The notes beneath the pieces were generated by a model. That model searched no databases, was not told where the DNA came from, and saw only the letters and a list, made by a program, of their open reading frames with translations. A program made the position numbers and the translations under genes. Shown one piece after another: positions 22,841-34,592 of a DNA stretch of 64,000 bases. Each line of letters starts with the position of its first letter. The stretch's first letter is position 1. This DNA comes from Heliocidaris tuberculata (Eukaryota; Echinodermata; Echinoidea; Camarodonta; Echinometridae): assembly GCA_025618425.1 (NCBI GenBank), contig CM046844.1, forward strand, positions 17,049,420-17,113,419, written 5' to 3'.

Positions 22841-23429
22841 AGAGGAAGTATTGGAGACAATAGAAGATAGCAAATGCGGGGAGGAGTAGATAGGAGGGAT
22901 ATACATGATATCAGACCAATCAGACCAAACCCAATTTAGAGTTGGCCAGGTGACTCGAACCGAAATCTTAATCTGACCTGCGGTATTCGTGTCTGATATT
23001 CGAGATGATCTATGCACTCCCGAATATCAAACTGACAAAACTCCCGGAGGTCGAAAATGAATTAGTGATTGTGCAATTCTATAAACGTCTCGTATACATA
23101 GAGTCCCAGACGGTTGAGAAGGGACAGAAGGCGGTTCCTGTAATTATTATTCCAACGAAAATTTGGCGGATCACGTGATATCGGGGTTTAGTGGTAGGCG
23201 CACTCAGTCTGACTCGAATCACAGCCATAATTATCAAGGATTCGAAATCTGCTCTGAAATGACAACTGTAAACAACTCTGGCTTTTAACTAGTTGCGAAA
23301 AAGGATGGGTGTATAGCTGGTGCAAAATAATCATGTTAACGTTTTTCTCTTCTTCCCATGCGGGGACATCCCGGTTGGCCAAATATTCACGAGACCGAAA
23401 GCCCACTGGGGTTGAAAAGTTGAAAAAGA

Positions 23430-23449
23430 GGGGGGGGGGGGGGGGGGGG
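23430..23449. repeat. Poly-G homopolymer
   Basis: A run of about 20 G, one of the longest of many in the window. It immediately precedes the 16-bp minisatellite. Confidence 0.95.
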
Positions 23450-23466
23450 TTATAAGACCAAAGACA

Positions 23467-23745
23467 TTAAAGGTATAGAAACCGAAAGTTCACAATACCA
23501 AGGTCTATAAGACCGAAAGTCCATGAGACCAAAGGTCCATAAGACCGAATGTCCACGAGATCGTAGGTCAATGAATCCAAAGGTCCTCAAAACCGAAGGT
23601 CCACGAGACCGAAGATCAATGAAACCAAAAGTCTACAAGACCGAAGGTTCATTGGAACGAAGGTCTATGAATCAAGGTCCTCGAGAACAAAGCAAACGAG
23701 CTGGAAGGCTAACGAGACCGAAATCCAACGAAACTAATTATTTTT
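23467..23745 (+). repeat. 16-bp minisatellite, unit like GACCGAAGGTCCACGA
   Basis: About 17 consecutive 16-bp units follow the pattern GACCGAAGGTCCAYGA with substitutions; indels appear only in the last few units. As 16 is not a multiple of 3, the translation repeats every 48 nt and gives an Arg/Lys-rich pseudo-protein over 23523-23771 (motifs such as DRRSM). I treat that frame as a by-product. The unit contains an inverted GACC...GGTC, so each repeat is a small palindrome. Confidence 0.92.
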
Positions 23746-26700
23746 TAATTGCAATCACATGGTTTTATTAAGAGGGCATCATTATAAACTCTCACTGATG
23801 ACATTCATTATCTGATTGAGTGATTGGGTTAAAATGTTGAAAATGTCCTTCCCCTTTTGAAACATTTTAACTTACTACTGAAATTTAATTTAAGACATAT
23901 TACACATCATAAAATATTGATGATAGGTATATGGAATATATAAAACATCAAATTAAAACACTTCAAATCAAGTTATTGCTCAAGTAAACAAATCTGGGCC
24001 TCCGATGTGTCGGTTAAATCCTGAGATGGATAGAGTCTGGACAGACAAATGGAAGTGGTGAAATGGAGAAAGGCAGGTAGGGAAATGGAGACCAATTAAG
24101 GCGAACCCGAGAAGCGCAGTGGTATAGAGTGGTTGTATACCATCCAGCATAATGCAACAGAAATCCCTAACATTTTATGACGTCACCTGTAGTTGTCATA
24201 GTAACCTGTAAGCATCAGCTCATGTCCATATCAGTATGGGTCTTTACCGCATGTTATATGACGATGTTCGATGACATTATTTCATACCTCAGTCATATCG
24301 CCATACCGACTCCTATTCAACCGATTTTTGGTCATTCGGGGGTAATGTATTTTTTATGTTCGGTCTGTTATCGGTCTGGTATCGGTTTTATTGGTGTGAC
24401 GGGGCTAGTAATGACGAACGGGATGTCGGATCGACTTCACTGTCTTTTGTCATCTCCGATCCTTCTCTGTAATGACTCATCTTATTTAAAACCCAAATAC
24501 ACATTTTAGATCATCTCTAAATTTTAGTAAGAATCTCGTCTTTCACACAAAAAAATTGTAAATACAACATAAGCGTAAGAGGCTGCAGCGCCCGAGACTT
24601 TTGAAAGTACTCATATTCGGAAGGCGAGGTGGTCTGCCTGTACTTTTAAAATCTCATTTTGCATGATTTTGATGAAAACATTACATTGTCACTACAGAAA
24701 ACTAATAAAATGCCAAAATTTAGATAGTGAAACGTTTATATTCGGGCAAGAGGCCTCAGCGCCCTCCCATTCCCGGAGACAAAATTGTGACTCGTATGCC
24801 TTTGATATAAAATAATCCTTTACTAAATACAATACTTTTTCAAATATTAATTTCTATACTTACATTATGTACAAACAGTATAAATGTCTTTTCTTTTTAT
24901 TTGATACTGCATGATAAAAGGGTGCCAATAATACTGAATGACAATTTAGAATGTAAAATGTAGCCCATACCATGAGCAAAATATAAGTAAATAAAGACCA
25001 TTAAATTAATTTTTTTGAAACGAGCCAACCTCGGAGTAAAATTTTATGACTTCCGAATTTCCATCTCCCTCCACGTAAACACTATCACATCCTTTAATTA
25101 AAATGAACCTAACAAAGAAAATTAAAAATGAATTATGGTGAACTCTCAACAAAGTAGACCAACATCCTTTTGTAATCACTGATGTAATCCCTGCTCTTGA
25201 AACAAATGGAAATTACTCATATCATCATCTTTAAATAACACGTGCTGGATGGAAAGTACTTGATTAAAACGCGTGAAAATCATTTTGACAATCCAGAGCC
25301 GACGGATCCCGACCTTGAACTGAGCCGCAAAAATTTCGTCATAGTTTGGTTCGGATATAATTTGTGAGACGAGAACTGTCTCAAAACGGATACGTCGTTA
25401 CGTTTGGATGATCAAAGGCTTGTAGAAAAGTACAATGCCGTCGTAGGGATTTGCAAGCTCTACTGATTTATTTATAACATTTTGATATGTTATATTTGTC
25501 TATAAATGTGGTTGAAGTAATTTACAAGTTTTGATAATTTTCTTGTAATCTTGAACATATATTTGTCATTTAAATTCGTCACAAAAGCACCCCGAAAAAG
25601 ACGGGCCAGTAAAAATTATTTCATTCCTATCGTAATTAGTTGTTTGTCAAGTTTATGCTTTACTCTTCATGCAATTTAAGATTATGTTGAAATTATTATA
25701 AAGCAACATGTGGCCCATGATAGAAACCATTTTACATTTTTAAGAGACACATTGTGATTTGAGACAGTCATTCGTTATTAAGTCTATGCATAATCATAGC
25801 AGTCTTTCTATCACCCTATCTATAGATCTATACCTATATTAGGCATTCATTGTCGATATTTTTCTTATTATTATTTACGATGGGTTCGGTGGTGTTTTAT
25901 AACTACTTCGAAAGTGCATGACATATAGTACATGAGGAAAGGTGACTAATCACAGTATCCTCGAATCTGTAAATTGGCAACAAAGCTCTTTAATTAGCTG
26001 ACGTAACTGCGGACCATCTGTTAGCTTTGAACGAAAATCGTCGTCAAGGAATCTATGATGTTCTTATAAACCCACGACGGTAGCCTTGTATTTATGAATC
26101 ATCAAATATTAATAAACAAACGAAATGATCTCTTTTAAATGACTGAGTAAAGTTACAGTCAAGATCCTTGAAATTATGAATCATCAAATCATGGTTGCCC
26201 TATTTATGGAATACACAAAAGAAGTGATCTGCTTTTAATGACTGAATTAAGTTAGACATGCCCTGCACCAGTCGAGGTCTGTGGCGTAACAAAATAAATA
26301 GATCCCGATTGTTATTGTACGAATCCAAGGAACTGTCAACCTGTCACGAAGAGTCAATGGCAAGACAATTATGGTGTGAGAAAATAGTAATATACATCAA
26401 CGAAATTGACACAATCGAAGGCCATTATAATATTCAACCATGTTTAATAACGATATTCATGACATTGAGAAAGTGGGCAACATTTTGGTCAATTCTTTCT
26501 AACTTTTGAGATTATGTACGTTATATAAGTGACATTTCACGATATTGACAATTTTTTTCTTTATGACTGACATATATAATTATGTTGAGGTCATTAATAT
26601 TGTTTAATTATCACATCATATCCCCAAAACATTTAGAAAACATTTAGACTGCCCTTTCCTGAAATATATCAAGCCCTTGTATGTGTTAAAATGATTTTTT

Positions 26701-26920
26701 TTTAAAAATCATTTCGGAATCCAGTATGGAGTGGCGTGTTCAGCATAGGGTCGAGCTGTCGTACACCCCCCCCCCCCCTCCTGTTTGTTATTGAAGGGCG
26801 AAAGAAAAACAACTTCATAATAAATTAAAGATATTAGATAATATATTTTTGTCTTATGAATTACATGACTGTTGTTTTTTCTTCAAAAACAGCACTTTAA
26901 TAATATCTTTAATCATCTTA
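23746..26920. other. Non-coding stretch with small duplications
   Basis: No gene is recognised. A 110-codon hydrophobic frame at 24177-24509 has no family match I can name. AAGAGGCTGCAGCGCCC (about 24572) and AAGAGGCCTCAGCGCCC (about 24750) are diverged direct repeats. A direct duplication of about 80 bp lies at 26092-26258, with both units carrying ATGAATCATCAAAT and a TTTTAAATGACTGA-like block. 25000-26090 shows no other structure. Confidence 0.5.
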
Positions 26921-27145
26921 CACTTTAATAAAAGTTTGGTAACATTTACTCAATATTGGGTAAAAGGGAACATGCAGGTTTGTTGGGTAAAATCTTACCT
27001 AACATTGGGTAAATATTATTCAGTTTTGGATACATTTTACCCAATATTGGGAATAATATATTTTTTTTTTAGAAACCAACAAACATGCTTGTTCCTCTTT
27101 TTACCCAGCACTGGGTAACAAAATTACCCAACTCTTTTTAGAGTG
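26921..27145. mobile_element. PIF/Harbinger-like MITE flanked by TTA
   Basis: The left arm (AGTTTGGTAACATTTACTCA ... GGGTAAAAGGGAACATGCAG) and the right arm (TGCTTGTTCCTCTTTTTACCC ... TTACCCAACTCTTTTTAGAGTG, with spacing) pair over about 55 bp. The element is flanked by TTA on both sides (26918-26920 and 27146-27148). A 3-bp TTA/TAA duplication is characteristic of PIF/Harbinger elements. The interior has several AATATTGGGTAA motifs in alternating orientation and no coding capacity. Confidence 0.7.
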
Positions 27146-27223
27146 TTATTCGAATCAATTACAGCAAATTCTTTAAATGACACTATTGCTTCCAGTCCAG
27201 GAATGGAATTATGATATTCGGTT

Positions 27224-28371
27224 AAAAAAAAAAAAAAAAAAAAAAATCCTTACTATGAACCTGTTACGACCTCGCTGCTACCATTAAAGGTCAGGAAACT
27301 TTACCACATTCCAGTCTCATTACTGGGTTTGATTACAAAGAGGGCATACGTTAAAACAATCCACTCTCATTACCGCATAAGGCCCATCATATTTAGCATG
27401 GCTTAAAAGCGGAAATCATATTGGCATGAATGAATTTTCCGTCTGGTAATACGGAGTGTGAAGAGAGCGAAAGAAGGTGGCGAGATGTTCATGAAGCGTG
27501 AGGATGATTGTGCCCCCCCCCCACTCATTCGAGAGCTGCTGAGGAGTAAGGGGACCCTCCACCGCCCCCCCCCCCCCCCTCTTTAAGATCTTCTGGTTCG
27601 TGGCTTGATTAAAAGTAAACTGTGTTCTAAATCCGACGGCTTGGGATTCGATCCCCTTCTTGCGCGGAACAGCATTCGACAGCATTGTAGCAAAGACGCA
27701 CAAAGTCCAATGCTATACTCGAATTAGCCAGAGAATTCCTTGAATTAGGCATTAAGAAACTTGGTGAACTAAACTTCGATGTTAATGCGTTTCCACCTAA
27801 CTGCTAAGAGAGTAAATAGGAACGTTTGCATCTCATTTATGGACCAGTGGGAACTACGGTTTAAAATCTTATATACGAGCTGTCGCCATGACCGCGCATC
27901 GACTTGGTTTCGAAACTCTAATGCAGTTGACGGACAGGGCTCGAGAAATGCCATATTTGACGACGGAAATGCCGAACCCCACTCCTCGACCTCTCCTCCA
28001 GAAATGTCCTATCCACAGGCCTGCGATTCCACAGCCCCTCTTTCGGCGGCAGTAGTGCCCCTAACCACCTCAAAATATTTCCCTTTCACTGTCAATTGTA
28101 TCCATCAGTGCGGAGCGGGGAACGTGCACCCACGGGCCTGTGGAATTCCGGTTAGGGGTGACGACGGCGTGAACGAGCGACATCATTCACGATGTCTGTC
28201 TTGGTCGTTATCGCAACCGTTCACGCTCAAGTATTATTACCCATCTCGCATCTCTCCCTGACAGAATGTCTGGTCTAGTAGAAAGTGATTTACCTTTCCC
28301 GCTCTTAAGGACCGGTAACACCAAACTTTACAATCGCTAGGAATAGGCCAGGGTGGAAATTCCAAGAATTT
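27224..28371. other. Non-coding stretch; one unexplained higher-GC open frame
   Basis: It begins with a poly-A run (about 27224-27246). Poly-C runs lie near 27514-27522 and 27566-27579. A tRNA-like GGGATTCGATCCCC occurs at about 27650. A 160-codon frame at 27779-28261 is less AT-rich than its surroundings and encodes a mixed-composition, Cys/His-containing sequence with no domain I recognise. Without similarity or splice evidence I do not call it a gene. Confidence 0.4.
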
Positions 28372-28375
28372 TTCA

Positions 28376-28520
28376 TTGTAGGACACATGCTCCCGCGACA
28401 ATTGCTGTGAGTCATTTTTCTTACTCTCATCGAATTCTTAACTTCAGCTTCAACCCTGGCTGGCTGAACAAAAAGTTACAGCTAACCCTAACCCAACCCT
28501 CAACCCAAGCCTCCACGGTA
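28376..28520. repeat. Half-copy related to the 22536-22752 element
   Basis: CTCCCGCGACAATTGCT matches the left arm of the element at 22536-22752 (CTCCTGCGACAATTGCT). It is followed, as there, by a CTAACCCTAACCC-type telomere-like patch (about 28479-28500). The right inverted arm is not visible, and a poly-T run (about 28520-28536) follows. Confidence 0.5.
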
Positions 28521-28902
28521 TTTTTTTTTTTTTTTTGTACGGGGTCCGGATCGAAATTATTAGGCTCTATATAATATGCATAAGCCCCATATTTCTTTTT
28601 AAAAAATGAAATTTTGGTGGTCCGGACCTAGATTTTTGGCGCCCATGTCTTTGACGAAATAAACCCCTAACAAAATGTCGTCGGCGCATAAAAAATGATG
28701 GCGCATTGCTGAATTTATTGCAACGCCCTATAATATTATTAGTTCCGTCGTTGGATTCTTTCACGCCCACGATCATACCTCCTTTGAGAGTATTCCTAAT
28801 GGGCTGGTCACACTTTTCTCATAACGATTACGATAACGAGATTTTCAATTAAATGAACAACCTACTCTATGGTTTGTACGTTTCAGTATGCTCGTGCTTG
28901 GT

Positions 28903-28975
28903 AATAATAATATTAATAATAATAATAGTAATAATAATTATAATAATAATTATAATACTAATAATAATAATAATG

Positions 28976-29019
<44 letters not shown>

Positions 29020-29074
29020 TAATAACAATAATAATAACAATAACAACAGCAACAACAACAACAACAACAACAAC

Positions 29075-29130
<56 letters not shown>
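28903..29130. repeat. (AAT)n / (AAC)n microsatellite
   Basis: A long trinucleotide array, mainly AAT with AAC in the middle. It sits at the 3' side of the minus-strand SINE and is best read as that SINE's expanded (ATT)n tail. It gives spurious poly-Asn, poly-Ile and poly-Leu frames. Confidence 0.92.
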
Positions 29131-29131
<1 letters not shown>

Positions 29132-29395
29132 TACATTTTTATTGCGCACGTATCCATCCCAGGGGATGCTCAAGGCGCCTGCAAAGTACTATCCTGACTT
29201 TAGCCCAGCTGCCCTAAGGCGCTGAAAGCATTCAAGGAAAAAAATTCCTGCCAGGTACCCATTTACTACACCTGGGTAGAGAGTGGCAAATGTAGATTAA
29301 TGTCTTGCTAAAGGACATTGGTGCCGCGGCGGGACTCGAACCGCGGACCATGTGATCCACAGTCTGGTGACGTATCCGCTAGATCGCAGCACCTC
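29131..29395 (-). mobile_element. tRNA-derived SINE, near full length (minus strand)
   Basis: Read on the minus strand, the tRNA-like head has GATCTAGCGGATACGTCA in the A-box region and GGTTCGAGTCC as a good B box. The body follows, including CATTAATCTACATTTGCCAC and CCCAGGTGTAGTAAATGGGT, and the 3' end runs into the trinucleotide array. Pieces of the same family lie at 7828-7975 and 33050-33290. This is the best-preserved copy in the window. Confidence 0.75.
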
Positions 29396-29475
29396 TAGGG
29401 CAGCTCTAGGGTGTACCTTAAATGAAAAATCTCGTTATCGTTATCCGACAAATGTGACCAGTTCCCTATTAGATG

Positions 29476-30792
29476 GTAATTTACCTCTCCGACAAAGGAC
29501 CACAGTGGCGTTATAAAACTTTACACCATCGATAATAATAGACTAGCCAGGGGGAAAAATTCCAATAATTCCTGGTACTACCCTGTTACGTATGATAGCA
29601 TGTCCATGAATGGAATCCACTTCGCATGTACAAGTTGTTGCTACGTCGGGTAATCTCAGGGCTAACTTTTCGAGTCGTCAATAGAATATTTTGTAAAGAT
29701 GTACGCTTTCAATTTGAACCAGTCAGTGAAACTGGTCCCTCCCCCCAAAAATAAAAATAAAATTAAAACAATTAGAGCAATTTCCCCATTGTCCCCCCCC
29801 CCCCCCCCCCCCGCCATCGACGCCTTTGTTCTCTGGTTCTGGTCAGTGTCTTTCTATACGATTAAAAGTGAGAGGGTTTGTTTATAAAGGTTCAAAGCCC
29901 CCCCCCCCCTCTCCCCTCCATAACATGAGGCATAATAATTGTTTCAATCTTTCGCTACGCCTCGTGTCAAACTTTTCGATTTAATCACTGCTGGCGACCA
30001 CGCCACGTGCTCCCAAAGCCCACGCCTTATGCTGGTTTCAATCCATGATGAGCTTTGAAAAGGATTTATTCCATGATTCAGGAGGAGATGATGTCACGTT
30101 GACGTCACAAAGTGCAAGGACCGCAAGTGCGAAAGAAATGAAAGTTTGCACTGTTACATGTATTTCTAAAACCAATTTTCGATTATGATACAGTATCATA
30201 ATTATACTTAATCTCATTTTTTTTTAAAGTTACTCTTTTTCTTGATTAAGTTATTAAACAGTTTGCTTAATATTGTTTCTTCTTTTTTCGTATGGCACAG
30301 ACTGATAGACTGACAGACTGATTAACAGAAACAATACTGCAATATGTTACAACTACTAGTAAATCATAAAAACAAAAAAACACGTAACATGAGGTAATAC
30401 GAATTTCAGCTGCTATTTTAAAGTGCAATGGCGGGAAAAAAGTTCATCGTCTGCGCGAAATGACTCTCCTCTTCCGTCTCGACTATGTGCCATATAGTTT
30501 CTCCCCCCCCCCCCCCCTCTCTCTCTCTCTCTCTTGTGATGAAAAGTACAAAAGTTGATTGACCAAGAATTAGACTGCAGCATAATCTAACGAACATCTA
30601 TAGCTTCAAAGTAGCATGTTTCTTGTCCTGACTCATCCGAAATTCTGAATTTTAAAAAAAATTTAGACGTTGGACTTGCGGTCAAAACCGTGAAAGTAAA
30701 TAAATAATGACGGACGATAAGCTAATAAACATATTATACACTATATTCGTGATGTTTTTCATCGAAACAAATACAATCTAACAAGTAACACG
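29476..30792. other. Non-coding stretch, homopolymer-rich
   Basis: No gene is recognised. Poly-C runs lie at about 29793-29812, 29900-29909 and 30504-30517, the last passing into (CT)n. 29930-30480 is AT-rich without visible structure. Confidence 0.5.
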
Positions 30793-30968
30793 TGTTAAAG
30801 CACCATTTGAAAGGGCTGAGGAATGACCGCGTTTTCAAAATGGTAGATTGACACTTTTAACCTGGTGGATTCAACATTCTAAAGGTTGTATGTAGTATGT
30901 TTAAAAAGGTTGATTTGCCATTTCGAAAACGCTGTCACTCCGTGGCCCTTTTACATGGTGATTTAACA
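30793..30968. mobile_element. Palindromic MITE, ends TGTTAAAGCACCAT
   Basis: The left end TGTTAAAGCACCATTTGAAA plus GGGC and the right end GCCCTTTTACATGGTGATTTAACA are inverted repeats. The pairing continues inward (GACCGCGTTTTCAAAATGG / CCATTTCGAAAACGCTGTC), giving arms of about 60 bp. Non-coding. Confidence 0.75.
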
Positions 30969-30999
30969 GTTGAATGTTTAGAGTGTAGCCTTAAAAGGG

Positions 31000-31530
31000 G
31001 AAGTCCACCGTGGTGTTAATTTGAGAAAATGAGAAAAACAGATTAGTAAAAGTTTGAGCAAAAGCCGACGAGAAATAAGAAAGTTATTAATTTCTGAAGG
31101 TGTAATCAATCACACAAAAACTGGCAGCTCGTTGACGTATCTTGCGAGCTCATCTCCCGTTTCGTCTGTACAGAAAATTTCATAAACTTTTATTTTCTTA
31201 GTTGTTGATGAAGGAATACATTGATTTCATACAATTTTTTTTTTTAAACATAAGTATGTGCACTTATTATATCTAGGTTCCATGTATGATTAAAGATTTT
31301 CTTTAGAAAAAAAGAGAAATTTATGATTTTCTTTTTAGTACAGGGCAAATGGGAGAGGAGCTCGCAAGATACGCCGGAGTTGCCAATTTGTGCGTTTGAT
31401 TGATCATAACTTCAAAAATTAATAACTTTCTTATTTATAACTGGATTTCAATCAAACTTTCATTGATCTGTTTCTTCACTTCTTCTGCTTCTGATTTATA
31501 CAATCAACTTGAAGTTCAGAGAGATCTGAT
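31000..31530. mobile_element. Foldback element, ~150-bp arms
   Basis: The left arm (about 31030-31165) and the right arm (about 31350-31480) are reverse complements over more than 120 bp. Shared blocks include AATAAGAAAGTTATTAATTT, GTATCTTGCGAGCTC and AACAGAT(T/C)A. The central 180 bp is unpaired. One arm of a related copy is seen at 20776-20962. Outer boundaries are approximate. Confidence 0.8.
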
Positions 31531-32427
31531 TTAAAAAGGGCAGTACCATGCTACAGAAAAATTTAATTGCAGTCAAAATAATCATCAAATTCACAAATAA
31601 CAGTTTGTTTGAAGTAACTTTTTTTGGGGAAAAAGTTGTTGAATTGTGAACAAATCCCCCTTCAACTGATATGGAATAATGGAAAATTTCAGGCCAACAT
31701 TTTGTTTTTTAAATACATGTTGTCTGAGCGCGTTTCATAAACGCACTGAGTGGAAAAATCCGAAATGGCCTCCCTTTATTGGTTATCTTGATGTTCCAAA
31801 CACTTTGCATGGATCTCATTCTTTCATCACCCCCCCCCCCCCAAAAAAAACAACAACAACAACAAACAAACAATCAAACAAACTAACTAACTAACTAACT
31901 AACAAACTAACGAATAATAATAATACAAAAATTCTCAAATAGTTCCTTTAAATTCGGTCCGAAATATTTGAATAAGAGCTAGAAATCTTGTTGGAATTTT
32001 TGGATCTTATGCCTTATGATAAAAGACATCAAATCTTAAGAAACGTAAAAGTTTGTTTTCAGATTCAGAAGAACAAAAATCGAAATAGGTTATCTCAGAA
32101 AATGCCTTGTGTTATCGTTTGAATCCTCCACAAATATTTAGTTTTTCTTTCATATCTTACGACGGGGGAAATGCCACTTTGACTATGGTTTCAGTCCTTT
32201 CAGAATCCATCGCTATAATCTCGCAGAACTTCGTTCTTACATTTTTATAGGGCATAATCATGGAAGCGATGTACTTCACAAGATTTAGGAAACTGGGGTA
32301 ATCTATCACTTTTATCCCCCAGCCTCTTACGAAATACCCCCGCACTTCTGTCTGATACCATCACAGTCCGACTTTAAACGGTTGGGGTCAGTTGTACCCA
32401 TCCAATCCCTGGGCTTCCTCATTTATC
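31531..32427. other. Non-coding stretch, no gene recognised
   Basis: Contains poly-C (about 31830-31843) passing into poly-A and an AAC/CTAA simple repeat (about 31852-31910). The remaining sequence is unremarkable. Confidence 0.5.
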
Positions 32428-32654
32428 CAGGGACGTCGCCGGAGGAGGTGTGCGGGGTTGTGACAACCCCCCCCCCCCCCTCATCAGAAAGTTTAGTTTT
32501 TCTGTCAGTGAATTTGACAATGTTGTAGACTTTTAGTAGTCTCAATAGTTAATGATCCTTTTCCCCCTTCCTTTGCCTGCTGGAAAAGTTTTCAGCTACC
32601 TTTGGTCCGACCCCCCCCCCCCCCCCCATTCAAGATGGTCTGGCGACGCCCCTA
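32428..32654. mobile_element. hAT-like MITE, ends CAGGGACGTCGCC / GGCGACGCCCCTA
   Basis: Inverted terminal repeats CAGGGACGTCGCC and GGCGACGCCCCTA bound a 227-bp non-coding element. The 8-bp flanks CATTTATC (32420-32427) and AATCTATC (32655-32662) agree at 6 of 8 positions, compatible with an old hAT duplication. Two poly-C runs lie inside, one near each end. Confidence 0.6.
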
Positions 32655-33049
32655 AATCTATCTCTTTCGATATATTCTCATTATTCATCACAGAGGTCGC
32701 GCTTTTTATCGTTTGTTGGAGAAGCTCTTATGATATTGCCCGTGACATGGGAATTCTTAAACTAACATTCACTTGTAGCTAATAATGGGCGAGTATGAGG
32801 ATCCATAAAAACCTGTCATAAAAATTTGGCCATATCACGTCTTGTGCGGTCTGTCAGCGTCAAATTGAATGAGGTTTCCCTGTTTTTACTGTTACATTTT
32901 TAATGATCCAAGGAAGTGCGTTTCCTTGCTCCGTTATGATAGTATATAACATTTTGACTGATAACTTATATCATCTTGTTACTTTATTAGGTGTCTATAT
33001 TTCAAGTCAAACTTGAACTGTGTTTTTAACACGCACACTTGTTTTTATG

Positions 33050-33290
33050 AATGATAATAATGAATAATAATTCCTAAAGTGCTGAAATTATTGAATTCGA
33101 GCTACCATGTCTTGACATGGCCCTCAAGAATTAAAGGGAATTTCAAGGACTTTTCTCACCGAGCAAACTTTAACTATTAGCTGCACCTGGGTTAAGAGTG
33201 GCAAATGTAGATTAATGCCTTGCCAATGAACATTTGTGTCGCGACTGGGATTCAAGCCTGGACCCACTTGTGACTCGCAGGCATGCACAT
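33050..33290 (-). mobile_element. tRNA-derived SINE, diverged copy (minus strand)
   Basis: It shares GAGTGGCAAATGTAGATTAA (plus-strand reading) and CACCTGGGT with the SINE at 29131-29395. It has an AATAATGAATAATAA-type tail at its left end, where the other copy has the AAT array. The tRNA-like head at about 33240-33290 is degraded. Confidence 0.65.
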
Positions 33291-33416
33291 TATTATTAAC
33301 TCAGCAATGAAATCTAATACAGTAATATCCTTTCATAAGAGACAACGTCGCGGCTGCAGATAACAAAACAAAGACATTAAGTTGTTCTCATTTGTTCTAA
33401 ACGGTCCGCTTTTAAA

Positions 33417-33802
33417 GGGAAGCTTGAGTTCTAGGAAAGGTAAAAAAAAATGTGAGCTTTCTCATTCTTTTTTGTTAGTTTGGAAGATTATCATAGTAAA
33501 TAATGTCCCCTGAAAAGGATTGCTCTTCAAATGCTCTCACATTCAAAATATGACAAGAAACAGCTCAGATGTTCGGGCCGAACATTTGTGTGTAGTCCCA
33601 TATCCACATTTCTGTGTGCAGTTCATGTGACTCTCAGCAGGATTGACTTAATTTCTTATCATTTTGGTGATTCCAAAACCTTACAGAATACAATCAATAC
33701 ACCAATTCTTATGTGCTATATACTCAACCTTTCCCAATTGCTTTTAGACAGTTTCTTTCACAATTCAGTCTCATGACCAGAACTCAACTGTATCTTTAAA
33801 GG
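33417..33802 (+). mobile_element. Dispersed ~380-bp repeat family A, copy 2
   Basis: Same block order as the copy at 6778-7145, including TTTGGAAGATTATCAT, ATGTCCCCTGAAAAGGATTG and AGACAGTTTCTTTCACAATT, and a right end ACCAGAACTCAACTGTATCT. The central motif ATGTTCGGGCCGAACATTT is nearly a perfect palindrome in this copy. Confidence 0.75.
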
Positions 33803-34590
33803 CCGGTACAATATAATTCATATGAAATTCTATATTTAGGGCTAGGTACATGTATACCTATATAATAAACATCATGACCCATGACCAGGGGATTACTGTT
33901 ACAAACATTTGTCTCCATCGCAGCTCAATAAATCCAGTGATCCTGAATAACCTTTGACAATCATATCCGTATGAAATAATCATGCAGATCGCATAATCAT
34001 GTAGAATATTAATATCATCTTTGTGTCACGGAAAGGTGACATACCTCGAAAAGATATTATGACAAACCTAGCATCTTGAAATACTCTTTTGATGGGCCGG
34101 TTATCATTTTCAAAATAGACCAATTACCTGTACAAACCTTCCCCGTTTGTGTTTGTGTGTATGTGAATTGGATAGTGAAGGGGGGCAATGGCAAGAGATG
34201 AGCATATTTAATTAAAAACATAAATTAATAACTACGTTTAAAAAGGGCAAAATACATTTTCTGTTGTCCATACCTGATTACGATTTGATAATTAAGCCGT
34301 TTATTTCATCAAGGCAGCACTGAGTGATTTCACTTTCATCGAAAACTAGGAATGATTTGTAAATAGTATTGTTGTGGGGCATGCCTAAAATGTAGGTGAA
34401 AAAAAAATCTAGAACAATAATATGAAACAGAAGAGAGGCACTGCAGATCAGCAAATGCCCATTCCATTTCAGTTTTAAATTATTCACAAAACTTTTTATA
34501 CGTCCATAGTATGAAGTTCGCCTAATCTTATATAAGGGGGGGGGTGGCGGGGGGGGGGGGGGGCTTGCATTGCGTACATCCACCCCCATA
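33803..34590. other. Non-coding stretch, no gene recognised
   Basis: AT-rich sequence with a G-rich tract at about 34537-34563 immediately left of the TA-flanked palindrome. Confidence 0.5.
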
Positions 34591-34592
34591 TA

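Larger units (their letters stand above)
28796..29475. mobile_element. TIR element hosting a nested SINE
   Basis: The left arm at 28796-28850 (CTAATGGGCTGGTCACAC ... ATAACGATTACGATAACGAG) and the right arm at 29421-29475 (CTCGTTATCGTTATCCGAC ... TGTGACCAGTTCCCTATTAG) pair over about 50 bp with few mismatches. Between them lie an AAT-rich microsatellite and a minus-strand SINE. With the SINE removed, the host element would be only about 120-150 bp, a normal MITE size. The order of insertion is therefore TIR element first, SINE second. Confidence 0.75.

Noticed and set aside
21980..23017. Minus-strand Ser/Leu/Pro-rich frames of up to 193 codons
   Set aside because: They are translations of the purine-rich 88-bp minisatellite and the inserted telomere-like element.
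22085..23745. CRISPR-like repeat arrays (88-bp and 16-bp periodic regions)
   Set aside because: There are no constant repeats alternating with unique spacers. These are eukaryotic minisatellites.
23523..23771. Arg/Lys-rich repeat protein with a 16-residue period
   Set aside because: The DNA repeats every 16 bp, so the protein period is a by-product. No gene context.
28853..29197. Poly-Asn / poly-Ile frame
   Set aside because: Translation of the AAT/AAC microsatellite at a SINE tail.
29330..29395. Possible tRNA genes (also near 7905-7975, 16150-16230 and 39830-39895)
   Set aside because: Good B-box sequences, but anticodon and acceptor stems do not pair and all continue into SINE bodies.
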